Assembly: GCA_036745875.1 (NCBI GenBank)
Contig: DAIOFH010000036.1
Coordinates: 1-31,593, forward strand
Source of the DNA: DAIOFH01 sp036745875
Lineage (GTDB): Bacteria; Planctomycetota; SZUA-567
Length of the DNA stretch: 31,593 nucleotides
Direction of reading: 5' to 3'
Shown here: positions 8,679-16,474 of the stretch, in pieces
Layout: each line of letters starts with the position of its first letter
How positions within the stretch are numbered: the first letter of the stretch is position 1
Position numbers and translations under genes: made by a program
Notes under the pieces: generated by a model
Database searches by the model: none
What the model saw: the letters and a program-made list of their open reading frames with translations, nothing else
Told to the model about the DNA's origin: nothing

Positions 8679-8707
8679 ATAGTATACGCAATGAGCGGCA
8701 ATGGCAA
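8679..8707 (-). promoter_or_regulatory. Promoter of the DUF1349 / lipoprotein operon
   Basis: Minus-strand -35 TTGCCA (8702-8707) and -10 TACTAT (8679-8684) are 17 bp apart. The start is expected near 8672, about 45 nt before the DUF1349 ATG and next to the palindrome at 8655-8670. Confidence 0.55.
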
Positions 8708-8738
8708 TACCGTGAAAAGGTATGGAATGGCTTCGCGT

Positions 8739-10238
8739 TTATTTTGACAGGTCGCGCGTATCCGGCCTCGGCCTGGGCTGGGTCTGGCTCCTGCCGGGCT
8801 GGCTGCCGGTGTTTCTGCCGTCGACCGGGCGGTTTGCGCCCGTGCCGGCGGGAACCCTTGTATGTGAGCCTGTCGTTTTTTGCTGTGCCGTCCGGGTCGA
8901 GGATCTGTGTACGCTGGATGTGCTTGTCTTTTTCATGCTGCCTGTCGGGGGGCGGGTGCCACTGCCCTGAGGGACTATCATTCCCGCTTCGGGAATTTTG
9001 TTTTGCCGCATTTGTGCAAGCATGCGCTGGGCCTTCAGCCAGTCGCTATGGGTCGCCGCATCCTGCAGCTGTTTCATCGCTCTGGCAAGAAGACGCTGCG
9101 AGACGTCGTCAAGGGCGAGGAACTGCACGTGCAGGCGCTTTATCATCCCTTCGTGCTGCTGCGGGTCGAGGTTGTTGATGTCAACGATGGACCCCAGCAA
9201 TGTTGCCGGCGGGTGGCCTTCGACAAGGGGAGTGGTGAAGCGGATAAAATCGCCGACGCTGAACTGGTAGGAACTCGGAGTCTCTATGCATCCGCCGCCG
9301 AGGCTCAGGTCGACGACCCTGCCGGGCCGGACCGCGCCGATTTCCTTGTCCAACTGGGCAAGCGTATAGTTCGCCGAGGCGGCGGTGGAAATATGCTGGA
9401 AATCGACTTCAAGCATAATGCCAAGGCGCACCGAATCGCGTTTCCTGACTTCCCAGGCGTTTTTCCACACTCCCAGGCGGCAGAACGGCATGCTTCCCCC
9501 GACAATGCCGAGGACGTAGCTGGTGAACGCCATGAGGGAAGGGCCTGTCTCGAAATTGCCTTCAACCCGCAATCCGGGTTCGAGCGAACTAAGGAGAAGC
9601 GGGTTGTTCGCAGGGAGCGAGACGTTGATGAACTGCATATTGTAATTCATGACCAGGCATTCGTAGTTGTTTTCAACGCCTTCAAAGGAGACCTTGAGGA
9701 TGGTGCCCGGCTTCAGGGTCGCGTCCATGAGGTCGATCATGGCGGCTGCGGCCTGGACGTCTGCGACGTTCTTGGTTTGGGCGACCAGTTTTTTGAGATT
9801 CTTCTCTTTCGCCAGGGCGCTGGTGTCCTTGGGCGGCGGAAAATAGAAGCACTCTATGCGTGCGGCGAAAAGCTGGTCGAAAGTGCTTTCCAGAATCGGT
9901 TTGAGGCGCGTCTTGAAAGTATCGTGCACCATCACGGTAGCGGCGGGATCGATCCTGGTGTAATTTTCAAAAACGAAATTGAGCCGTTCGTAGTCTTCGT
10001 CATTGCCGCCGCGTTTGAAAAGCAGCTTTTTGGCCAGCAGAAGGTCGTTCTGGCGTTTCAGCCTTTTAGCCTTGGCCTGGGAGCGCTGGTATAAAACAAC
10101 GACCACGATGATTGCGGCGATAATCAGGATCAAGGACACCATGATGGTCGGGGACATAAGCACCTGTTGCGGCGGCGGCAAACGGTACTGCAAGTCCATG
10201 GTGGCTGCCAGGGGTAGCCCGTTAAGAGGAATCATCAT
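8739..10238 (-). CDS. Membrane-anchored PilZ-type (YcgR-like) protein
   Basis: About 499 residues if it starts at the paired ATGs 10238/10235. A start at 10199 or 10157 is also possible; the longer frame from 10313 is unlikely because the promoter lies in it. One transmembrane helix (MVSLILIIAAIIVVVVLY) precedes a basic, coiled-coil stretch. The central region (LKVSFEGVENNYECLVMNYN...) resembles the YcgR N-terminal fold. The last folded part has RKRDSVRLGIMLEVDF (RxxxR-like) and DLSLGGGCIETP, close to the PilZ c-di-GMP motif D/NxSxxG. The last 90 residues are low-complexity Thr/Ser/Pro/Arg. A c-di-GMP effector role, for example in motility or secretion, is inferred from the family. Confidence 0.75.
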   Translation of the reverse strand: MMIPLNGLPLAATMDLQYRLPPPQQVLMSPTIMVSLILIIAAIIVVVVLYQRSQAKAKRLKRQNDLLLAKKLLFKRGGNDEDYERLNFVFENYTRIDPAATVMVHDTFKTRLKPILESTFDQLFAARIECFYFPPPKDTSALAKEKNLKKLVAQTKNVADVQAAAAMIDLMDATLKPGTILKVSFEGVENNYECLVMNYNMQFINVSLPANNPLLLSSLEPGLRVEGNFETGPSLMAFTSYVLGIVGGSMPFCRLGVWKNAWEVRKRDSVRLGIMLEVDFQHISTAASANYTLAQLDKEIGAVRPGRVVDLSLGGGCIETPSSYQFSVGDFIRFTTPLVEGHPPATLLGSIVDINNLDPQQHEGMIKRLHVQFLALDDVSQRLLARAMKQLQDAATHSDWLKAQRMLAQMRQNKIPEAGMIVPQGSGTRPPTGSMKKTSTSSVHRSSTRTAQQKTTGSHTRVPAGTGANRPVDGRNTGSQPGRSQTQPRPRPDTRDLSK

Positions 10239-10292
10239 ATGTACTGTATGTCCGTTTTTTGAAGTTTTTAAAATTACTGCCGCACTCGTGAT

Positions 10293-10321
10293 AGTATACC
10301 AATTGATCCACAAGCCGACAA
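10293..10321 (-). promoter_or_regulatory. Promoter of the PilZ-type gene
   Basis: Minus-strand -35 TTGTCG (10316-10321) and -10 TATACT (10293-10298), 17 bp apart, with a start near 10286. It lies between ligA and the PilZ-type gene and rules out the longest in-frame start of the latter. Confidence 0.5.
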
Positions 10322-10364
10322 GAAGTAATGCAAAAAGGTTATATCGTTTCTATTGGCACAACTG

Positions 10365-12755
10365 TCAGCTATTACACAGTGCGGTCATTTCCGCTTCGTC
10401 AATGACCGTAACCCCCATTTCCCGTGCCTTGTCCAGCTTGCTACCGGGACTGTCGCCGACGACAAGATAGTCGACCTTGCGGCTCACCGTACCCGCGACC
10501 AGGCCTCCCGCCTTTTCGATCATGCGTTTGGCTTCGGCACGGCCGAGGGTCGGCAGCGTCCCGGTGATGACAAAGACCTTGTTCGCCGCCTTTGACCCGC
10601 TCCCGTCGCCGTCTCCGCCCGCCGATGTGTCGTTGACGGAAACGCCCGCCTGCCTGAGGCGGTCGAGCATGTCGCGGTTGCCCGGATCGCCGAGGTAATC
10701 CTTCAATGACGCCGCGGCGACCGGGCCGAGCGTGCGCTTGATCTGGCTCGATCCCATCTCCACCAGCGACAGTTCCTCAGCGCTTGCGGCAAGAAGCTTG
10801 TCGATGGTTCCGTATGCCCTGGCGACGGCCTCGATCTTCTTGGCTCCGAAATTGGCGAGGGACAGGCTTTTCAAATACATTTCCAGCGCTTTTGCGTCCT
10901 TGCCGTAGGGTTTTTCGTCAGGCGCGAGCTGGTCGAATTTTTGCCTCAGAGCCGCCGCTGAACGGTTGCCGAGGGTGCGGTAACTGGTGGATTCGCCCAT
11001 GGAAACAGCGCTGATTTCAGCTTCCGCGGTCTGGTCGAGGTTGTCAAGGGTTTTGAAATGGCGCGCCAGTATCTGGGCCGCCGTTTCGCCGACGTCAGGG
11101 ATGGAGAGGGCGAATAGTAGTTTGGCAAGGCCACGCTTCTTTGACGCCTCGATGGCGCTCAGGAGGTTTTCGACAGATTTTGTCGCTTCCGACTCGTTGC
11201 CCGCGCCGGAGAGGAGCGCCTGTCCCGCCTTGGTCATCGGCAGCAGTTTATCCCTGGTCAGCGTGTAGATGCCGGAGACATCCTTGACAATGTCGTGCTC
11301 AAGCAGCCAGTCGACCACCGCCGGCCCCATGCCTTCGATGTCCATGGCGTCGCGGGAGGCGAAGTGGACGATGCGGGCGAACAGCTTTGCCGGGCAGCCG
11401 GGATTGGGGCAAAACCGCAGCACGGATATCCTGCCGTCCGGCCCCTTGTTTTCCGTCGTCACCGACTCGTGGTCGCAGGCGGGGCAGGAGTGGGGCATGG
11501 CGTAGGATTCCGCATTCGCCGGACGTTTTTCCTTCACTACTTCGTAGACCTGCGGGATGATCTCGCCCGCCTTTTCGACAAGCACACGGTCGTGGATGCG
11601 GACATCTTTCTCGGCAATATAACTTTCATTGTGCAGGCTGGCGTGGGTGATGGTCGAACCGGAGAGGAACACCGGTTCCAGGTCCGCGACCGGCGTCAGG
11701 CGGCCGAGCTTGCCGACCTGGACGCGGATGTCCTTGACAACGGTCTCTGCCCGGTCCGGCGTGAATTTATACGCCACCGCCCAGTTCGGCGACCGTGCGC
11801 CAAGGCCAAGCCTCTGCTGCTGGGCGAAAGAGTCGAGCTTGATCACCAGGCCGTCAGTGTCGTATGGCAGGTCGTGGCGTTCAACATCGATCCGGTCCCG
11901 GAAGGCGAGTATTTCATCGACGGTCGAACAGAGCTTGTTCAGAGGATTGACCGGCAGTCCCCACTGGACAAGCTGGGCCAGCGCCGCGGACTGGCCGGTG
12001 ATGCCTATTTCCTCCGGGTCGATGACCTGGTAGAAAAAACAGTGCAGGTTGCGGGAGGCGACAATGCTCGGGTCAAGCAGCTTGAGGCTGCCCGCCGTGG
12101 CGTTCCTTGGGTTGGCGAAGACGCGGTCCGCTTCGGATTCTTCCTGCTCCTTCACGAGGCGGGCGAATTCTTTCCGGGGCATGTAGATTTCCCCGCGGAA
12201 CTCGACCACCCCGGCCGGAATGTTCCTGCCCGACAGCTTTGCCGGGATCGCCTTGATCGCCTTCAGGTTGGCGGTGACGTCTTCCCCGGTCGTTCCGTCT
12301 CCGCGTGTAGCGCCGCGGTGCAATGCGCCGTCGCGGTAAAACGCGGTGAAGGCGACGCCGTCGATTTTCAATTCCACCGTAAAAGCCGCTGTGCCGGCGT
12401 CGCGCAAGCTTCCTTCGACCCTGCCGACGAACTTCCGGATCTCATCCGCCGAATAGGTGTTTGATATGGACAGCATGGGAACGGCGTGTCGGAACGGCTG
12501 GAACGCGTCCTTTTTGGATTTCGCGGCGGGAATGACTGCGCCGACCTTGTGGGTCGGGCTGTCGGCGAGGTCCCATTCGGGATGGCGCGACTCGATCTCC
12601 CTGAGCTCGGCGAACAGGCGGTCGTAATCGTCGTCGGAAATTTCGGGCGTGCTTTTATTGTAATACAGGTCGTCATGGCGGCGTATCTGGTTGCGGAGTT
12701 CGTCAGCCTGCATCAGGTCGGAATCGAACAGGGAGCCGGACGGTTTTTTGGACAT
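10365..12755 (-). CDS. ligA: NAD+-dependent DNA ligase
   Basis: 796 residues, about 120 more than a usual LigA. The Ia domain is at the start (HDDLYYNKSTPEISDDDYD), and the adenylation motif ELKIDG gives the catalytic Lys130. The OB fold follows (VGKLGRLTPVADLEPVFLSG). The zinc finger has C424, C427, C449 and C454. HhH repeats run from about 465 to 700 and a BRCT domain from about 722 to the end (KVFVITGTLP...DYLVVGDSPGSKLDKA). The extra length is mostly in the HhH region: LLFALSIPDVGETAAQILA (547-565) is followed about 80 residues later by a second similar unit (YLKSLSLANFGAKKIEAVARAYGTID, 627-652), which looks like a duplicated module. It seals nicks in replication and repair using NAD+. 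Probably monocistronic. Confidence 0.96.
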   Translation of the reverse strand: MSKKPSGSLFDSDLMQADELRNQIRRHDDLYYNKSTPEISDDDYDRLFAELREIESRHPEWDLADSPTHKVGAVIPAAKSKKDAFQPFRHAVPMLSISNTYSADEIRKFVGRVEGSLRDAGTAAFTVELKIDGVAFTAFYRDGALHRGATRGDGTTGEDVTANLKAIKAIPAKLSGRNIPAGVVEFRGEIYMPRKEFARLVKEQEESEADRVFANPRNATAGSLKLLDPSIVASRNLHCFFYQVIDPEEIGITGQSAALAQLVQWGLPVNPLNKLCSTVDEILAFRDRIDVERHDLPYDTDGLVIKLDSFAQQQRLGLGARSPNWAVAYKFTPDRAETVVKDIRVQVGKLGRLTPVADLEPVFLSGSTITHASLHNESYIAEKDVRIHDRVLVEKAGEIIPQVYEVVKEKRPANAESYAMPHSCPACDHESVTTENKGPDGRISVLRFCPNPGCPAKLFARIVHFASRDAMDIEGMGPAVVDWLLEHDIVKDVSGIYTLTRDKLLPMTKAGQALLSGAGNESEATKSVENLLSAIEASKKRGLAKLLFALSIPDVGETAAQILARHFKTLDNLDQTAEAEISAVSMGESTSYRTLGNRSAAALRQKFDQLAPDEKPYGKDAKALEMYLKSLSLANFGAKKIEAVARAYGTIDKLLAASAEELSLVEMGSSQIKRTLGPVAAASLKDYLGDPGNRDMLDRLRQAGVSVNDTSAGGDGDGSGSKAANKVFVITGTLPTLGRAEAKRMIEKAGGLVAGTVSRKVDYLVVGDSPGSKLDKAREMGVTVIDEAEMTALCNS

Positions 12756-12790
12756 TGTTGAGGATCGCCCTTCCAGTAGGAGGTTCTTAA

Positions 12791-12854
12791 ACCACAGAGG
12801 ACACGGGGATCACGGGGTTTTTGCAACCGCCATGTCATCCGTGTTACCTGTGGT
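12791..12854. repeat. ACCACAGAGGACACGG-type palindromic repeat
   Basis: ACCACAGAGGACACGG at 12791-12806 is inverted as CCGTGTTACCTGTGGT at 12839-12854. Repeats with this core occur in many unrelated bacterial genomes as dispersed intergenic elements (general knowledge). It lies between the ligA start and the second palindromic element. Confidence 0.7.
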
Positions 12855-12889
12855 AAAAAAACACGTTTATCCTCACCCGATCACCTTAA

Positions 12890-13029
12890 AGCATTTTAAG
12901 AAATTCTGTGATAATTGGAGTTAGGCGCTGGAAGGAGCGCTGTGACTTTTCGCCGGTAGTTTGGCGAAATGTCACGCAAGCGACCGGAGGCGACTAACTC
13001 CTTATTATCACGAAAATTCTTAGAATGCT
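12890..13029 (-). repeat. Palindromic repeat, copy 2 (long form), directly after the tyrS TAG stop
   Basis: Terminal arms of about 35 nt (AGCATTTTAAGAAATTCTG... and its inverse ending AATGCT at 13029) enclose three smaller inverted repeats. These include GCGCTGGAAGGAGCGC and a GTGAC-...CGCC-...GGCG-...GTCAC hairpin. Read in the direction of tyrS, the element begins on the first base after the TAG (13030-13032) and aligns with the element at 5349-5451 at nearly every position of the arms and flanks. This copy has an added internal hairpin of about 35 nt. Confidence 0.85.
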
Positions 13030-14301
13030 CTACGCAAAACGGATGACGGCGTAATTCTTTTTGCCTTTTCTTATCACCATCGCGGTCGGGCTGGCAAGGT
13101 TCGCCGTGTCGACCGTCATGTCGGCGGACTCGACCGGGCGGTTGTTGATATACGCGCCGCGCTGTTCGATGGAGCGGCGGACGTCGTTTTTGCCTTTCCA
13201 CAGCGGGGTGGCGGCAAGAAGGTCGACGACGCCGAGGCCGGCGGCGAGTTTGTCCTTTTCCATCTCGACGGAAGGCACATCGGCGAAGATGCCGGAGAGG
13301 TCCGAATCGTTCAGGTTGTCGATCTCTTCGCCGAAGAAAATGCGGGTCGCTTTTTCCGCCGATTCGAGGCCGGCGCTGCCGTGGACGAATTTCACCACTT
13401 CGGAGGCGAGCGTCTTTTGCGCGGTGCGCTTTTCCGGATGTTCCTGCACTTCCTTTTCCAGCCCGCGTATCTCGTCCATGCCAAGGAAAGTGTAATATTT
13501 GAGGTAGTCGACGACGCAGACGTCCTCGGCATTCATCAGGAACTGGTACATCTGGTAGGGGCTGGAGATGTCAGGGTCGAGGTAGACCGTGCCGCCGAGC
13601 GACTTGCCGAATTTCTGCCCCTTGGAGTCGGTGACGAGGGGGATGACCATGCCGAACACCTGGGCCGATTCCGCTTTTCGCACCAGGTCGATACCGGCCG
13701 TGATGTTCCCCCACTGGTCGCCGCCGCCGCATTGGAGCTTGACGCCCATCGTCTTGTAAAGGTGGAGATAATCATAGGCCTGGAGGATCTGGTAGGTGAA
13801 TTCGGTATAGCTGACGCCGTCTTCCGCTTCCATGCGGCGTTTCACCGATTCCTTCGCCAGCATCTCGCTGACTCGGAAGCGCCTGCCGACATCGCGCAGA
13901 AAGTCCAGGAACCTGAACTCGGACAACCAGTCGTAATTGTTGACCATGACGGCGGCGTTTTTACCGCAGTCGAAATCGATGAGTTTTTCCAGTTGGCCCC
14001 GTATGGCTTTCACGTTTGACTGGAGGGTGTCGGCGTCGAGAAGGTTTCGCTCTGTGCTGCGCCCGGAGGGGTCGCCGATGGCTCCGGTGCCGCCGCCGAC
14101 CAGGACGACGGGGCGGTGGCCCAGTTCCTGCAGGCGGCGCATGGTGACGATGGCGAAAAGGTTGCCGATCTGGAGGCTCTTGAATGACGGATCATACCCG
14201 ATATAGAAGGACACCATTTCCTTTTCGAACAGATCGCCGAGGGCCGGATCGGAGAGGGTGTTGACTATGCCGCGTTCTTGGAGCGTTTCCAGGGTGTTCA
14301 T
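13030..14301 (-). CDS. tyrS: Tyrosyl-tRNA synthetase
   Basis: 423 residues from ATG 14301, chosen because AAGGA lies nine bases upstream; the frame is open to 14382. It is a class I synthetase: YIGYDPSFKSLQIGNL holds the HIGH-equivalent QIGN (44-47) and the tyrosine pocket, GGGTGAIGDPSGR the ATP-binding part, and KFGKS is the KMSKS equivalent. QGGGDQWGNITAGIDL-type sequence is intact, and an S4 RNA-binding domain ends the protein (GAYINNRPVESADMTV...RKGKKNYAVIRF). It charges tRNA-Tyr. No T-box is visible upstream. The TAG stop is followed at once by the palindromic repeat. Confidence 0.97.
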   Translation of the reverse strand: MNTLETLQERGIVNTLSDPALGDLFEKEMVSFYIGYDPSFKSLQIGNLFAIVTMRRLQELGHRPVVLVGGGTGAIGDPSGRSTERNLLDADTLQSNVKAIRGQLEKLIDFDCGKNAAVMVNNYDWLSEFRFLDFLRDVGRRFRVSEMLAKESVKRRMEAEDGVSYTEFTYQILQAYDYLHLYKTMGVKLQCGGGDQWGNITAGIDLVRKAESAQVFGMVIPLVTDSKGQKFGKSLGGTVYLDPDISSPYQMYQFLMNAEDVCVVDYLKYYTFLGMDEIRGLEKEVQEHPEKRTAQKTLASEVVKFVHGSAGLESAEKATRIFFGEEIDNLNDSDLSGIFADVPSVEMEKDKLAAGLGVVDLLAATPLWKGKNDVRRSIEQRGAYINNRPVESADMTVDTANLASPTAMVIRKGKKNYAVIRFA

Positions 14302-14371
14302 CAAACTTTTCCTTTTTTCATGACAGACGGATGACCAAAAGATTATCGGCTGCTGGCAGCCATGAAAAGAA

Positions 14372-14399
14372 ATGATATGCATTGAAATCGCATCGGCAA
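14372..14399 (-). promoter_or_regulatory. Probable tyrS promoter
   Basis: Minus-strand -35 TTGCCG (14394-14399) and -10 TATCAT (14372-14377), 16 bp apart, give a leader of about 65 nt. The match is moderate. Confidence 0.4.
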
Positions 14400-14538
14400 T
14401 GTAAAAATCGAAATTGCATACATTTACGTGTCATGGAGACAGACTTTGCGGAAAACGGAGCGGTTTTTTAATGGAACCATTAAAAGAAACGGCCGCTAGG
14501 CGGAAAGTATATGGGGAATGCCATTCTTGGAGGATCAC

Positions 14539-15543
14539 GTGGCGGCATTAGGGAACTATACCAGTTTTCTCGGGCTTGACCTGGGTTCATACGCAGTCAA
14601 GGCGGTCGAAATCAAGCGCCGCCGGGGCGCCCTCTTTGTCAGCGGGTATGCCTACGAACCGGTTATGGACCCGAACAATTACGCCGAAGCCATCCGCGCC
14701 GCCGTAAAGTCCGGCGGCCTCAGGGGTGAGTGCGTATCCATCGCCGTCAGCGGCAAGGGTACGCTTGTCGACGCCTTCGACCTTTTGCCGGGTGTGAACA
14801 TCGAGGAGGAAATCGCCAAACGCATCAGCAAGGTAATCGCCGAGGCGGGAGACGATCTTCTCTACGACTGCGATGTGAGGGAAGGAGACGCGGGGTCGGC
14901 GCAAAAAGCCATTCTCGTCGCCGCCCGCAAAAGCGAACTCGAACCGCGCCTCGCCGTCCTGGACAAGGCCGGACTCCGACCCGCCGTCGTGGACAGCGAA
15001 CTTGTCGCGATTGCGAACGCCTATGAAACGGCAAATGCGGGAGGTCTGTTCCTGCCGGTCGGACAGGCGGTCGGCCTGGTGGATTTTGGCGCAAGCAAAA
15101 CCCTTATGGCTTTCATGGACGGCGAACGCTCCCTCTTCCGCGAATACCCGGTCGGCGGCAACTCCCTCACGGAACTGCTGGCCTGCCGTCTCTCCGTGGG
15201 GCTGGACGAGGCGGAAAGCCTGAAATGCCGCCTCGGGAACGACATGGACACGATCAAGGATGTTGTCCACTCCGGTCTTGAGGAGGTCGCGGCGGAAATC
15301 CGCAGGACTGCCGATAAATTCGAGAAAAGAGGCGGCAAACGCCCGGATCTCATGCTGTTGTCCGGCGGCTTGGCCGGATTTCCCGGAGCGGTGCCGGTGT
15401 TGTCCCGGCTGCTCCGTTCCGAAGTAAAGGTTTTCGATACCTTCGGCGCGGTCGAAGCAGACATGTATGATGCGAAATTTTTACATCAGTACGCCCACGA
15501 GTTCCCGTTGGCGTTTGGCCTTGCCTGCCGTCTGGCAAGTTGA
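14539..15543 (+). CDS. PilM-like actin-fold ATPase of a type IV pilus / secretion system
   Basis: 334 residues with GTG start 14539, chosen because GGAGG (14529-14533) lies 5 bases upstream. An ATG at 14518 in frame has no room for a binding site. The fold is PilM/FtsA-like: FLGLDLGSYAVKAVEI (phosphate 1), AVGLVDFGASKTLMAFMDGE (phosphate 2) and LLSGGLAGFPG (adenosine motif). PilM binds the cytoplasmic tail of PilN in pilus and type II-like systems, and the next gene starts with the matching INLMP motif. First gene of a three-gene operon with 13 and 3 bp between genes. Confidence 0.85.
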   Translation: MAALGNYTSFLGLDLGSYAVKAVEIKRRRGALFVSGYAYEPVMDPNNYAEAIRAAVKSGGLRGECVSIAVSGKGTLVDAFDLLPGVNIEEEIAKRISKVIAEAGDDLLYDCDVREGDAGSAQKAILVAARKSELEPRLAVLDKAGLRPAVVDSELVAIANAYETANAGGLFLPVGQAVGLVDFGASKTLMAFMDGERSLFREYPVGGNSLTELLACRLSVGLDEAESLKCRLGNDMDTIKDVVHSGLEEVAAEIRRTADKFEKRGGKRPDLMLLSGGLAGFPGAVPVLSRLLRSEVKVFDTFGAVEADMYDAKFLHQYAHEFPLAFGLACRLAS

Positions 15544-15556
15544 AAGCTGGAGCTGC

Positions 15557-16471
15557 ATGACAGGTGACGAACTGATCAAAATCAACCTTATGCCTTCCGG
15601 AACGCCCGCGCCGCGGGGGAAGTCCGGATTTGGCCTGCTCTCCTGCCTTGTCCTGCTTTTGCTGCTCGCGGTGCTTGCCTATGCTGGCTGGCTCGGTTAC
15701 CAGGAATTTTCCCGCGTGTCGACAGGCGACGGCGCAGGGGATTCGAGCGGGACTGCCGCGACTGGGGAAGATGCGGCCGGCGCAGAGGCAAAGTCCATGG
15801 CCCAGACTGAGCCAGGTATTGATTCGGACCAGTCCGCCGCTACCGGAATGGGGACAAAAAGCGAATCGGGCGCGGCGCCTGAGGACACTCAACAGCAAGA
15901 TACGCCCGCCGGTCCATGGGTAGGCGCACAATCAGCGAAGGAAGAACAGAATACCGGTGATGAACCAGCCACCGAAGAGCTTGCGGGGCAACCTGACGCA
16001 GAGGCAGCGCCCATCCTGGCCGACCGCTTTCAGCCGCTGGCCGACGAGCTGTCCAGGTGCCTGGAGGAAATGCGCCTCGCCATGGATGTCGGCAATTATC
16101 CGGCTGCGGCGGCCATCGGCATCAAGGTCCTGGAGGCGCTTGCCGAGGTCGGCGAAATGCCCGTCATCCTCCAGCAGTTTGTCGACGAGATCGTCTGGCT
16201 GCGCGGGATGGCGCTACAGATCCAGGAACGGGAGGACGACAAGCGGCGGAACGTCGCGTTCGACCTTCTGCCCATCCGCCTCGAGGGCGTCATCTGGTCT
16301 CCCGAAAAAAGCCTCGCCTTTGTCAATGGAACGACCCTCGCCGTCGGCGATCCCGTCCCAGGGCTCGAGGTCGTCCCGCCCCCGATTGTGGAGGAAATAG
16401 GCCGCGACAGGGTGCGTTTCCACTATCGCGGCAATACCTTTGAAAAGAAGGTCGAGTTGTTTGGAGAATAA
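15557..16471 (+). CDS. PilN-like inner-membrane assembly protein with PilP-like C-terminus
   Basis: 304 residues from ATG 15557 (GGAG five bases upstream). The N-terminus DELIKINLMP is the PilN motif that docks on PilM. One transmembrane helix follows (FGLLSCLVLLLLLAVLAYAGWLGY, about 25-48). An acidic, Gly/Ala/Thr/Glu-rich linker runs from about 60 to 160, a helical segment from about 160 to 235, and the last 60 residues (LEGVIWSPEKSLAFVNGTTLAVGDPVPGLEVV...) resemble the small beta domain of PilP/GspC that contacts the secretin. This looks like the alignment subcomplex condensed into one chain; the fusion reading is inference. It lies between PilM and the secretin. Confidence 0.68.
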   Translation: MTGDELIKINLMPSGTPAPRGKSGFGLLSCLVLLLLLAVLAYAGWLGYQEFSRVSTGDGAGDSSGTAATGEDAAGAEAKSMAQTEPGIDSDQSAATGMGTKSESGAAPEDTQQQDTPAGPWVGAQSAKEEQNTGDEPATEELAGQPDAEAAPILADRFQPLADELSRCLEEMRLAMDVGNYPAAAAIGIKVLEALAEVGEMPVILQQFVDEIVWLRGMALQIQEREDDKRRNVAFDLLPIRLEGVIWSPEKSLAFVNGTTLAVGDPVPGLEVVPPPIVEEIGRDRVRFHYRGNTFEKKVELFGE

Positions 16472-16474
16472 GCC

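Noticed and set aside
11295..12464. Long plus-strand frame opposite ligA
   Set aside because: Antisense shadow of a clearly recognised LigA; no RBS or domain.
5349..13029. Palindromic elements read as integron attC sites
   Set aside because: The GTTAG/CTAAC words are in the opposite order to attC (which starts RYYYAAC and ends GTTRRRY), and no integrase or cassette array is present.
14302..14440. T-box riboswitch upstream of tyrS
   Set aside because: No T-box core (AGGGTGGNACCGCG) or terminator/antiterminator pair is visible.
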